A stretch of DNA of 13,266 bases, taken from NCBI GenBank assembly GCA_020626545.1, contig JAHKZS010000198.1:1-13266 (forward strand), given 5' to 3'. The notes beneath the pieces are model-generated. The model was not told the DNA's origin. It saw nothing but the letters and a program-made list of their open reading frames with translations, and made no database searches. Made by a program: the position numbers and the translations under genes. Every line of letters begins with the position of its first letter. The first letter of the stretch is position 1. Source of the DNA: a bacterium. GTDB taxonomy: Bacteria > Bacillota > Clostridia > Oscillospirales > Acutalibacteraceae. Positions 1 through 7,764 of the stretch are shown here, in pieces.

Positions 1-541
1 TAGGCAATACAAATAATGTAGCGTATTCTCCGCCTTCATATAAAGGTTCTATTTTCTTATATTTTCCTGTTTTATTATTCTTTACTTCTGCCTGATATAT
101 CTCAAATCCTTTTGAACCATTTATTTCCTTATATGTTTCATATTTCTCATAGTTTCCATCTTTTTCTCCGCAGTAAATACGAATTTCTCCTCCGGGTTCC
201 TCGATGATTTTTAATTCTGGCGTACTTAGATACATAATCTTTTTAACTGCGGAAGTCTTTTTGCCGGCGGTAATCTTATAGTAATACATTTGACCGGACT
301 TAACCGTCTTATCGGTAAAGGTGTATTTTTTCTTTACGGTTTTAAGGGTTTTATAGCTGCCTTTTCCCGCCTTACGAAGTATTTTAAACTTTTTGGAACC
401 GTTCTTTTTCCAACTAAGCTTTATTCCGCTGCTTGTATTTTTTACGGTAAGCTTAGGTTTCGAAACAGCGTAAACAGGCGCGGCGTTATAAACACCAGCG
501 AGAATAGTAAGTATTAATACTGATGATAAAAGCTTTTTCAT
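1..541 (-). CDS. Exported FN3-like repeat protein, N-terminal part (runs off the left edge)
   Basis: This reading frame is open from an ATG at 541 to the window edge, giving 180 codons without a stop. A strong ribosome binding site, AAAGGAGG (549-556), lies 7 bases upstream of the ATG. Residues 1-25 form a signal peptide (MKKLLSS, then a hydrophobic core ending VYA), so the product is exported. Residues about 29-104 look like a lysine-rich fibronectin type III-like domain: a KLSWKK strand, a KFKILRK strand, and YYYKITAGKKT near its end. A second related segment starts with STPEL near residue 106. Such repeats are common in extracellular proteins of Ruminococcus and relatives, where they act as spacers or adhesive modules. 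The functional domain, if any, lies outside the window, so no activity can be assigned. It is transcribed in the same direction as the starch-binding gene upstream but is separated from it by a terminator. Confidence 0.85.
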   Translation of the reverse strand, partial: MKKLLSSVLILTILAGVYNAAPVYAVSKPKLTVKNTSSGIKLSWKKNGSKKFKILRKAGKGSYKTLKTVKKKYTFTDKTVKSGQMYYYKITAGKKTSAVKKIMYLSTPELKIIEEPGGEIRIYCGEKDGNYEKYETYKEINGSKGFEIYQAEVKNNKTGKYKKIEPLYEGGEYATLFVLP

Positions 542-619
542 AATAAAACCTCCTTTAAATACCCTTTCACTATAGTAGTGTTAATAACTCGTAAAAAAGT
601 TTCAATATTTTCTAAAAAA

Positions 620-628
620 ATTATACCA
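620..628 (-). promoter_or_regulatory. Extended -10 promoter of the left-edge gene
   Basis: On the minus strand the sequence reads TGGTATAAT, a perfect -10 hexamer with the extended TGn motif. No good -35 hexamer sits 17 bases upstream, which is tolerated by extended -10 promoters. The leader to the ATG at 541 would be about 70 nt. Confidence 0.45.
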
Positions 629-769
629 CTAAGGAGTTTCTCTGATGTGCACAAAGATAAGGCACGAAAATTGTGCAAATTAACGGTGTTTTTCGCCGTT
701 GGCGAAAGGATAACTCGACGGTATAGTAAAACTCGGCTCGGAACGAGGTGGAACTCGTTCCCTACAGTA

Positions 770-815
770 ATAAAAAACGTCAGTATTAACGGATAGTTTC
801 CGAAAATACTGACGT
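770..815 (-). terminator. Rho-independent terminator of the starch-binding protein gene
   Basis: ACGTCAGTATT (777-787) pairs perfectly with AATACTGACGT (805-815), with an inner CGGA/TCCG pairing. On the minus strand the stem is followed directly by a run of six T (772-777). It lies about 37 bases after the TAG stop at 852. Confidence 0.8.
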
Positions 816-851
816 AAATTAAACTATAACCTAAATCCTACATCCTAAATC

Positions 852-3800
852 CTATTTAATTCTAACCTTAACAATCTTATTAATCGTTTTAGCCTTATAT
901 TTACTGTTGCCCTTAACGTAAATCTTCAGCTTAATCTTATAAGTCTTTTTAGCGTATTTACCTTTCTTAAAGGTAATAGCGCCTGTCTTTTTGTTGACTT
1001 TAATCTTCTTATAAATCTTAGTGGAAGTACCCTTTTTAACCTTAGTGATTTTTATAGTTCCTTGAGCCTTTTTAACGGTAAGAGGTTTAACTGTTTTCTT
1101 AGCTTTTTTGAGCTTTTTAGCCTTTACAGTCTTTTTCTTAGCCGTTACCTTAACAGGATTAGCTTTCTTAGAAGTAATCTTTTCTGTCGGATCAGTTACC
1201 GAGGGTGACGGTGAGGTCGGTGTGGTAACTACGGGGTCAGGAGCAACGGTCGGATTAACTTGAGACGGAGTTGTCTCGCCCGAGGGTACGGGAGCCGCAG
1301 TGGGATTAACGCTCGAAGTCTCAACGGGTTCGGTTGTCGGAACTTCGGGGTTAACTGACGGGTTAGGTATAGTGCCGTCGTCTGTAGGATTCGGATCTAC
1401 TGTCGGATTGCCGGTAGGTGTGGGAGCTTCGCCCGTTTCGGTAGCGTCGGTAGATCTGGGAGCTTCGCCTGTTTCGGTAGCGTCGGTAGGTCTGGGAGTA
1501 ACTGTCGGCAAAGGAGTACCGGTAGGATTAGGAGATTCAGTGGGTTCAGGAGCTACAGTCGGTTTGGGAACAGTTGTAGGAGGTTCCGTAACAACTACAG
1601 GCTCGTCACCGATATTAAGCTTGCTTGAAGCTGTCGCCGTCTTGCCGTTCTTGGAAGTAACGGTTACGCCTATATCGTAAGTTCCCTTTGCGGTAGGTTT
1701 CCAGTTATAAGTATCGGAAGCGGAGTTCTGGACTGTGCTTCCGTTAACAGTAAAGCTGTAGGAAGCCGCTTCGCCGTTATAAGCCTCGGCGATAAGCTTA
1801 ATATCAGAGCCTACGCCCTGAGTTCCGGCTTTATCCGCGCCGAAGTTAACCTCGAAGGGAGCTTCTTTAACTACAGTGTCGGATAATAACGCACCTACAC
1901 GAGCCAGAGGAACAGTGATAGTATCTACATCCTCTTTCTCGTGAGAGGTTGAGGGATCGTAGCTGTACTCTACGTCAGCGTTATCCTGCATAGTAGCGTC
2001 ATAAGGTAAGCAGTCCATACCCGATGTACCGTAGGTTAAAATCTGCATCGCGCCGATACCTTTGGATTCGATATAGCTCTTGTCGATTCCTAAATTCTTG
2101 AGCGGAATAGCAATTTCGTAGATAAAGCCGTGGTCGTTTTTATAGCCCAAGTCGAAGAAATCAACCCAGTTTGAAGTTTCGCTGAGACTGTCGCCCACGG
2201 TATGGGAGCCTTTAGCTCCGCCTACGCCGATCATAGTGTCGGATAATGTACCGTAGTCCTTAGCTATCTTAAAGCCGTTTTGGTTATCTTGTTTTTCAAA
2301 AGATGTAACGCCTATAGGAATAGCTGTGTCGTAGTTGAACATATAGTTATCGTTAGCGGCGTCGTATTTATCAGCCTTGAAGATTGACGAACCGCCGTTG
2401 GAGTTATTTGTATCGAAAGCGATAAGTGTATCAACATTAGTCTTAAAGCCGACTCCGCCGTCTTTAGCGGTACCGCCTACACAACCCCATACGAACGGGT
2501 TTGTAAACTCCGCGCCTGACTTTTTATCGGTACCCCAAGCTGTACCGTCGGCGTGAATTTTAGGATCAACGCTTAGAGCGATGTACATCGGGATAGAGTT
2601 ACGCCACGGACGCGATTCTTTAGAAGCGGCGAAGTTATCGGACGGAGATACTACGTAGGTAGTATTAGCCATCTCCCACATAAAGTAGAGATTGTCGTTA
2701 TCCCAAGCTGCGTAGAGTGCGTAATCGTCCCAAGGCTGCTCGTGCATAGCGGAAGGCATATATACTCTCGGGTCGTCGTTAGCTACGCCCTGAGCGATAA
2801 TCATCGAGCTGTCCCAGTCGGACGGATTTCCGTCTACGGTAATAGTTTTGTTTTTTCCGAGCTGCATATTCGGGTTAGTGCTGTACTTGCCGTCAACAGC
2901 TTCGGTTGTATGTCCGTCGGACGAGGATGAGAATGTGGTTTTTGACGGAGTAAAGGTTTTTCTATAAGTGAAAGTTTTTGAAGTAGTATCGCCTGTGGAG
3001 GATGTGGCGGTAAGGGTAAGCTTAATATCCTTATTGCCGACAGCTCCCTGACCTACGGAAACTACTGTAGTATCGGTGTACTCGAACTGAGTTCCGCCGT
3101 CAATCTGATAAGTGCCCTTAACGGCGTTTTTGAGACCGATTTTTACGTTCATTGTATCGCCTTTAAAGGAAGATTTGTCGGCGGTATAGGCGAAGCCCGC
3201 GGGCTGTCCGTCGGGAGTACCGTAATCCACCCAATCCTTATCGGCGGTAAGGTATTTACACTCGCCCTTTTTAATCGGCAGACCGCTGTTTGCGGGATAC
3301 TGCTGTTTTTCCTCTTCCTCTTTACCGTTGTTTACGATAATATTTTCGTTAGCGAACTTTGATGAGAATGTGTAGTAATAAAGTCCGTTATCGGCTTTCT
3401 GCATTTTCTCGCCGGGCCATTCGGCGTTCTCGGCTGTGCCGTAGGAATAGAGATAAACCTCGTCCCAGTTAAACGCGGAGTTATCGAAGTAAACGATTGA
3501 GGAAGCTACAGGAGAAGAAGTCTTAGTGTAGATATAGGTCTCGGTAGCGGAATTTTCCCCATCGCCCGCCGTTAAAGTTAGAGAAATCTTATCGCCTACG
3601 TTAGCGTTTTCGCCGAGGGTAATTTTAGTACCGTTGGTGTAGCTTACAGCGGTTGCTCCGTTGATACTGTAAGTACCTCTGTCGGCTTTAGTAACGCCTA
3701 AGGTAACGTCGATAGAGTTCATAAAATCGCAGCCCTTAGGAGAAGCTGAAACGCTTACGCTGTCGGATACGCCCTCGAATTTGCTCCACTCGGCGTCGTT

Positions 3801-4178
3801 ACAGTAGTTGCCGTAATCGTTGTTTCTTCCCGTGGATAATACCTTACAGATATATCCGTCGCCGGGGAAGTCCAAATCGACTGTCTGATGCTTACCTGAC
3901 TGTCCGTCGTCGATTAAGAACTTGGAGAATGACGCTTTACAGGTATAGCTGTAGATGTTACCGCTTACGTGAGTAAACTCGTAGTCGTAAAGCGAGGACG
4001 GTTTAGAACCCGAACCTTCCCAGTAATAGATGTAAATAGTGTCATCCCAGCTTTCAGGCTTTTCGAAGTAAATCGTGTCGCCCGAAGCAGCGTTTGCCGC
4101 GGTAGAAACTATCAATACCATTGAGATTATTAACAGTAACGATAGAACTACGCTTAAAAGTTTTCTTGTTAATTTCAA
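852..4178 (-). CDS. Large secreted non-catalytic starch-binding protein (two CBM26-like modules, CBM74/CBM9-like module, Lys-rich tail)
   Basis: The preferred start is the TTG at 4178, which has AGAGGTGAT 6 bases upstream; an upstream in-frame GTG at 4187 lies inside that ribosome binding site. Numbering below counts from the GTG (1111 aa; 1108 from TTG). There is a signal peptide ending AANA about residue 34. Residues 37-137 and 229-322 look like starch-binding module 26 domains (YFEKPESWDD..IYYWEG; VYFDNSAFNWDEVYLYSY..AEWPGEKM). Ig-like domains follow each (140-222, 332-412). Residues 436-765 form a large module beginning ITVDGNPSDWD and containing ALYAAWDNDNLYFMWEM; this resembles CBM9/DOMON folds and most likely CBM74, the starch module of the Ruminococcus bromii protein Sas6 (family call is inference). 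Another Ig-like domain (773-860), a Pro/Thr linker (864-1003) and a Lys-rich all-beta tail (1006-1111) complete it. I see no GH13 catalytic motifs, dockerin or LPXTG. The likely role is binding starch at or near the cell surface. Confidence 0.88.
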   Translation of the reverse strand: MKLTRKLLSVVLSLLLIISMVLIVSTAANAASGDTIYFEKPESWDDTIYIYYWEGSGSKPSSLYDYEFTHVSGNIYSYTCKASFSKFLIDDGQSGKHQTVDLDFPGDGYICKVLSTGRNNDYGNYCNDAEWSKFEGVSDSVSVSASPKGCDFMNSIDVTLGVTKADRGTYSINGATAVSYTNGTKITLGENANVGDKISLTLTAGDGENSATETYIYTKTSSPVASSIVYFDNSAFNWDEVYLYSYGTAENAEWPGEKMQKADNGLYYYTFSSKFANENIIVNNGKEEEEKQQYPANSGLPIKKGECKYLTADKDWVDYGTPDGQPAGFAYTADKSSFKGDTMNVKIGLKNAVKGTYQIDGGTQFEYTDTTVVSVGQGAVGNKDIKLTLTATSSTGDTTSKTFTYRKTFTPSKTTFSSSSDGHTTEAVDGKYSTNPNMQLGKNKTITVDGNPSDWDSSMIIAQGVANDDPRVYMPSAMHEQPWDDYALYAAWDNDNLYFMWEMANTTYVVSPSDNFAASKESRPWRNSIPMYIALSVDPKIHADGTAWGTDKKSGAEFTNPFVWGCVGGTAKDGGVGFKTNVDTLIAFDTNNSNGGSSIFKADKYDAANDNYMFNYDTAIPIGVTSFEKQDNQNGFKIAKDYGTLSDTMIGVGGAKGSHTVGDSLSETSNWVDFFDLGYKNDHGFIYEIAIPLKNLGIDKSYIESKGIGAMQILTYGTSGMDCLPYDATMQDNADVEYSYDPSTSHEKEDVDTITVPLARVGALLSDTVVKEAPFEVNFGADKAGTQGVGSDIKLIAEAYNGEAASYSFTVNGSTVQNSASDTYNWKPTAKGTYDIGVTVTSKNGKTATASSKLNIGDEPVVVTEPPTTVPKPTVAPEPTESPNPTGTPLPTVTPRPTDATETGEAPRSTDATETGEAPTPTGNPTVDPNPTDDGTIPNPSVNPEVPTTEPVETSSVNPTAAPVPSGETTPSQVNPTVAPDPVVTTPTSPSPSVTDPTEKITSKKANPVKVTAKKKTVKAKKLKKAKKTVKPLTVKKAQGTIKITKVKKGTSTKIYKKIKVNKKTGAITFKKGKYAKKTYKIKLKIYVKGNSKYKAKTINKIVKVRIK
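1421..1492 (-). repeat. 36-bp tandem duplication in the Pro/Thr linker
   Basis: Two adjacent 36-bp units (1421-1456 and 1457-1492) differ by only two transitions and keep the reading frame. Each encodes 12 residues around TDATETGEAP, giving the doubled TDATETGEAP in the linker. This is typical of slippage-driven length variation in surface protein linkers. Confidence 0.85.
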
Positions 4179-4240
4179 ATAAATCACCTCTATATAAAAA
4201 ACTATACACTAGTATTTTAGCACTTTAGTATTATAAATTC

Positions 4241-4292
4241 TATATATAATTTTATAGAAATTCTTGCAATTTTTTTGTGAAAATATTATAAT
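4241..4292. promoter_or_regulatory. Divergent promoter sharing a palindromic -35 (starch-binding gene / pseudouridine synthase)
   Basis: On the plus strand TTGCAA (4264-4269) is followed after exactly 17 bases by a perfect TATAAT (4287-4292). The same TTGCAA is its own reverse complement, and on the minus strand 17 bases separate it from TATATA (4241-4246), a plausible -10 for the starch-binding gene. A second minus-strand TATAAT (4230-4235) lacks a recognisable -35 but could also serve. The plus promoter is the better supported of the two. Confidence 0.65.
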
Positions 4293-4299
4293 AACTTTT

Positions 4300-5241
4300 A
4301 TGAGAACTATAGAGATTAAAGAAAACGACGGCGGTCAGAGGCTCGATAAGTTTTTAAGCAAAAGATTTAAGACGATGCCGAAGTCGCTTATGTACAAGTA
4401 CATTAGAACTAAATACATAAAGCTAAACGGTAAAAAATGCGATAAAGCCGACTTCATTAAAGCCGGCGATATTCTTACGCTATATATTAAGGACGAATTT
4501 TTTGAGGATAATCCCGAGAAAAGCTACGAGTTTTTAAAGGCTCCCGATAAGCTAAATATCGTTTATGAGGACGAAAACATCTTACTCATAGACAAAAAGC
4601 AGGGCGTTTTAGTTCACCAGGATAAAAGCTATCACTTCGACAGCTTGGTTATGAGGGTTCAGCATTACCTCTACAAAAAGGGCGAGTATAATCCCGAAAA
4701 AGAAAGCTCATTCTCCCCCGCTTTAGTTAACCGTATCGATAGAAATACAGGCGGAATAGTCATAGCGGCTAAAAACGCTCAGGCACTGAGAATTCTCAAC
4801 GAAAAAATGCGTACGAGGGAAATTGAGAAATATTACCTGTGCAAGCTATGCGGTAAGCCTAAATACGACAGCGGTATTTTAGAGGGATACCTTATAAAAA
4901 ATAACAGCACTAATACCGTAAAGGTGTTTAAAAAGCCTGTCGAAAATTCTAAGAAGATTATTACCGAGTACAAGGTTTTAAGTTCGGATAAAAACACCTC
5001 GCTTGCGGAAATTCACCTGCACACAGGCAGAACTCACCAGATAAGAGCACATATGGCTTTTATCGGACATCCGCTCGTCAACGATACAAAATACGGTAAA
5101 AACAAAAAGAACTTTATTAAATCCGGTAAGTATCAAGCGCTCTACGCTTATAAGCTCAGATTTAACTTTAAATCAGACGCCGGGATTTTAAATTACCTAA
5201 ACGGCAAGGAGTTTAAGGTAGAAAAGGTTAATTTTATTTAA
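4300..5241 (+). CDS. RluA-family 23S rRNA-type pseudouridine synthase (RluC/RluD-like)
   Basis: The 313-residue protein converts specific uridines in structured RNA, most likely 23S rRNA, to pseudouridine in the cytoplasm. An S4-type RNA-binding domain is seen at about residues 11-65 (GGQRLDKFLSKRF, then YIKLNGKKCDKADFIKAGD). The catalytic domain contains NRIDRNTGG (144-152), the equivalent of the family HRLDxxTSG motif, with D147 as the predicted catalytic Asp. It also has the conserved HTGRTHQIRAHMAFIGHPLVND (241-262). The frame is open up to a TTG at 4264, but that TTG is the -35 hexamer of the promoter, so the ATG at 4300 is the start. No ribosome binding site is present and the -10 ends 7 bases before the ATG. 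The exact target uridine cannot be told; RluC and RluD paralogues look alike at this level. Confidence 0.92.
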   Translation: MRTIEIKENDGGQRLDKFLSKRFKTMPKSLMYKYIRTKYIKLNGKKCDKADFIKAGDILTLYIKDEFFEDNPEKSYEFLKAPDKLNIVYEDENILLIDKKQGVLVHQDKSYHFDSLVMRVQHYLYKKGEYNPEKESSFSPALVNRIDRNTGGIVIAAKNAQALRILNEKMRTREIEKYYLCKLCGKPKYDSGILEGYLIKNNSTNTVKVFKKPVENSKKIITEYKVLSSDKNTSLAEIHLHTGRTHQIRAHMAFIGHPLVNDTKYGKNKKNFIKSGKYQALYAYKLRFNFKSDAGILNYLNGKEFKVEKVNFI

Positions 5242-5255
5242 AAACGTATATTACA

Positions 5256-5285
5256 AACAGGGCAGCTCATTTGAGCTGCCCTGTT
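5256..5285. terminator. Bidirectional terminator between convergent genes
   Basis: Perfect 14-bp inverted repeat AACAGGGCAGCTCA / TGAGCTGCCCTGTT with a 2-base centre, between the stop codons of the pseudouridine synthase (5241) and the beta-helix gene (5307). Neither side has a long T-run, so it may stop both transcripts only moderately or act as a shared 3' end stabiliser. Confidence 0.7.
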
Positions 5286-5306
5286 CCGCATAATATTTAA
5301 TAAACA

Positions 5307-7754
5307 CTAAATATTGGTTTTAATAGAAATAGCCTCACCTAAATATTTTACATTCGAGAACGCTTTATAAGGCGATACCGAATAAGATAAAATATTGAGT
5401 CTTTCGGAAACGGCGTCTTTATCGGGAGAAGTGCTTTCGGTTTCGGTAGGAACTTCTTTTCGGAACAAGTCGTTATCCATACAGAAATGCTCAGGTGTAT
5501 CGGTAATAAGGTTTGTTCCTGTTTCGTCTTCCCTGTAGACACGATAGTAAATCTCGCTTCCAAGGAAGTTCCAGCTTAGCATATTATAACCCTCGAACTT
5601 TTTAAGGGTTAAGTCGTCAACCTCGATTGTATCATAGACGTTCGAGAATTTCTTTTCGCCGTCGCCCTTGAACGAATAGAATAAATCCTTACCATCGTTA
5701 CGGAAGTTCGAGTAAATCCTCGCGGCGATATTGTCCTGAGTAACGACAACCGCTGCTTTATTCTCATCAGTATTGAGATAATTATTGGTAACTTCTAAAG
5801 ATTTTTCGACTTCTTTAGTAGTATCGTTAGCGCCGTTCAAATAAACACATTCGGCATTCGGAGAGTAGATGCTGTTATTGTAAAGAGTTGTATTGTTGGA
5901 ACCGTAATTAATACGAACTCCGTAAGACTCAGTGTTATCGATATTATTCTCGATAAACTGAGTGTCTAGGCTCTCGCGGAATAACGCTCCGTACTCGCCG
6001 CTGTCGGTAATATCGTTACCCTCGATATTTGTACCGACGGCTTGCTTTAGTTTAACGCCTGTGCCGTTGGATGACGTTATCTGATTATCCTTAACGGTAG
6101 TATTGTTACTCGCGGAATATACCGCTACGGCTGAGAGTTTAGCCTTGGTTATCGTATTATTCTCGACAATATTATTATCGGAAGTTCTTACGGAAATACC
6201 CATATCGTCGCCATTAGACACGTTATTATTTTTTACCGAAGTATCATCGGACGAGTACATATAAATTCCGGAGCTTTTGAAATTTTTAACAGTATTGCCT
6301 GTGACGGTGATTTTATTGTTACCGATACCTGCGGCTGTCGGAGTAAGATAGATGCCGCGAGCCGCGTCGAGCTTACCGTTCTTAACGGTGTTCATTGACA
6401 CGTTAACGTTTTCACATCCTTTAACCTCGATACCGTTAGAGGTTTCGGAAACCGAGCCGTCGGCGTTAATCTCATTATTACAGATATTGGAATTAACAGC
6501 ATAGTTGAGCTGTATACCTACGGCTACGTTGCCTTTAATAATATTAGGTTTACTTGTATTGTTGGCGTTAAGTCCGACGTTTACGTTATACACCTTATAA
6601 GTACCCGCCTTAACGCCTGTTTTCTTATCATTTTTAGCGTAATAGTCGCCCATTACCCTTATACCGCAGGCGCGCGCGTAGGTATTATTCTTTTTCCTAA
6701 GAGTAATTTTATTATCGTAGATATAAGTTTTGGAGTTCTTTACGATTTTGTCGCATTTTTTACAGGTGAGGTTTTTGTTATTATAAAAATTATAACCGCT
6801 GCCCGTGGTCATAGTTCTCATATCTACACCCAGACCTACATAATCCATTGTGTTGCTGTAAATCTTAGAGTTAGTCCAGTACACTCCGTAAACCGTGATT
6901 CCTCCGATGTTTCTGAAATAATTATGATGGACTTTAATATTGTCGAAAGTATTACCTAAAACGGCGTGGTGGCTTCCGATCGCGCGGAATTTGTTTTTAA
7001 AATTACAGTAGCTGAGAGTTATATTTTTAGTCGGAGTATTATCGTACTTGCTGAACTCGGGCATAGCTTCCGAAGTGTTTACGTCAAGCTGGATAGCCTC
7101 TCTGCCGCCGTCATTCTTAAAGATATTAACTCCCTTATCGTTATAGAAATTACACTTGGTAATCTTACCGTTATCTACCCCGCCGAACTCAATGTCGTGG
7201 CAGTTGTAGTTATTTTTAAAGGTACAGTTTTTAATTGTTATATTCTTACAATGCCCGAATCGCAGGGTTGAATGTTGGATACGCCAGTTAGCGGTACCCG
7301 CCTGAGAATAAGGCACAGCCGCGTCCCATGTTCCGCCGTCTATCGTGATATTGGAGGAACCGTTATATCCCGATACGCTCGAAGCCCCGCTGTAGCCGTT
7401 TCGAAGCAGATTTCCGTAATACTTAAAGGTACAGCCTTTAGCCTTTAGGGTGGTATTGCTGTAGATTTTAATTGTACGGTCAAGCTTATAGTTACCCTTA
7501 GACACGGTTACTACCGCGGGCTTAGACGCGCTCGCTTTCTTACGGGCGGTATTTAACGCTTCGTTTAAAGCTCGCGAAAAGTTTCTGCCGTATTTTTTAG
7601 CTTTAAATTTCTTGCTGTATTTTCCGCAGACAACTTTGACACTTCCCTTGGAGTTGGTATAAGTTACCGCGTTAGATACGGAAATTGTAAACATACTTAC
7701 AACATAAAGCAGTATTATTAAAACTGAGATAAATTTAAGTATACGTCTGTTCAT
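5307..7754 (-). CDS. Exported right-handed parallel beta-helix repeat protein
   Basis: 815 residues with a signal peptide (MNRRILKF plus hydrophobic stretch, cleavage near SNA about residue 29). Residues about 95-645 consist of recurring 20-25 residue rungs of the form NNxITxNTVxN..GIxVxxSxN, for example VKNFKSSGIYMYSSDDTSVKNN, which is the hallmark of parallel beta-helix proteins (pectate lyase, polygalacturonase and NosD-like folds). A conserved-looking segment with GGREAIQLD (217-225) and RAIGSHHAV (257-265) could line a carbohydrate-binding groove. Residues about 706-815 are a separate FN3-like end domain (LSWNFLGSEIYYRVYRED). No recognised catalytic motif lets me name a lyase or hydrolase, so a surface polysaccharide-active or adhesive role is inference. 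The ribosome binding site AAAGGA overlaps the stop codon of pgeF, 10 bases upstream, suggesting translational coupling. Confidence 0.85.
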   Translation of the reverse strand: MNRRILKFISVLIILLYVVSMFTISVSNAVTYTNSKGSVKVVCGKYSKKFKAKKYGRNFSRALNEALNTARKKASASKPAVVTVSKGNYKLDRTIKIYSNTTLKAKGCTFKYYGNLLRNGYSGASSVSGYNGSSNITIDGGTWDAAVPYSQAGTANWRIQHSTLRFGHCKNITIKNCTFKNNYNCHDIEFGGVDNGKITKCNFYNDKGVNIFKNDGGREAIQLDVNTSEAMPEFSKYDNTPTKNITLSYCNFKNKFRAIGSHHAVLGNTFDNIKVHHNYFRNIGGITVYGVYWTNSKIYSNTMDYVGLGVDMRTMTTGSGYNFYNNKNLTCKKCDKIVKNSKTYIYDNKITLRKKNNTYARACGIRVMGDYYAKNDKKTGVKAGTYKVYNVNVGLNANNTSKPNIIKGNVAVGIQLNYAVNSNICNNEINADGSVSETSNGIEVKGCENVNVSMNTVKNGKLDAARGIYLTPTAAGIGNNKITVTGNTVKNFKSSGIYMYSSDDTSVKNNNVSNGDDMGISVRTSDNNIVENNTITKAKLSAVAVYSASNNTTVKDNQITSSNGTGVKLKQAVGTNIEGNDITDSGEYGALFRESLDTQFIENNIDNTESYGVRINYGSNNTTLYNNSIYSPNAECVYLNGANDTTKEVEKSLEVTNNYLNTDENKAAVVVTQDNIAARIYSNFRNDGKDLFYSFKGDGEKKFSNVYDTIEVDDLTLKKFEGYNMLSWNFLGSEIYYRVYREDETGTNLITDTPEHFCMDNDLFRKEVPTETESTSPDKDAVSERLNILSYSVSPYKAFSNVKYLGEAISIKTNI

Positions 7755-7764
7755 AAAATATCCT

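Larger units (their letters stand above)
542..851. other. Structured intergenic region rich in short palindromes
   Basis: No convincing gene is present here. It holds, from right to left, the terminator of the starch-binding gene (772-815), a hairpin made of GGAACGAG (740-747) and CTCGTTCC (754-761), a tight hairpin TTTCGCC/GGCGAAA (691-707), a longer-range pair GCACAA/TTGTGC (649-676), and the promoter of the left-edge gene. CACTA-TAG-TAGTG at 568-580 is another small palindrome. Near the stop of the starch-binding gene the motif CCTAAATCCT appears twice within 830-853. The cluster of nested palindromes resembles a degenerate interspersed intergenic repeat, but a single copy cannot prove that. 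Confidence 0.45.

Noticed and set aside
290..796. Two short plus-strand frames (290-517 and 578-796)
   Set aside because: The first is opposite the left-edge exported protein; the second lies in palindromic intergenic DNA and the terminator. Neither has a ribosome binding site or recognisable protein.
1300..1680. Plus-strand frame of 126 codons opposite the Pro/Thr linker
   Set aside because: Low-complexity Val/Gly/Ser text is the mirror of the linker codons; no ribosome binding site, and the minus-strand gene is clearly real.
4264..4299. Upstream TTG start of the pseudouridine synthase
   Set aside because: This TTG is the -35 hexamer and the following codons cover the -10; the family N-terminus begins at the ATG at 4300.
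5780..6700. Repeats in the beta-helix gene considered as a CRISPR or DNA repeat array
   Set aside because: The periodicity is at protein level (asparagine-rich rungs) with divergent DNA; there is no constant repeat with regular unique spacers.
6966..7271. Plus-strand 101-codon frame inside the beta-helix gene
   Set aside because: Antisense shadow of the repeated rungs; no start signal.
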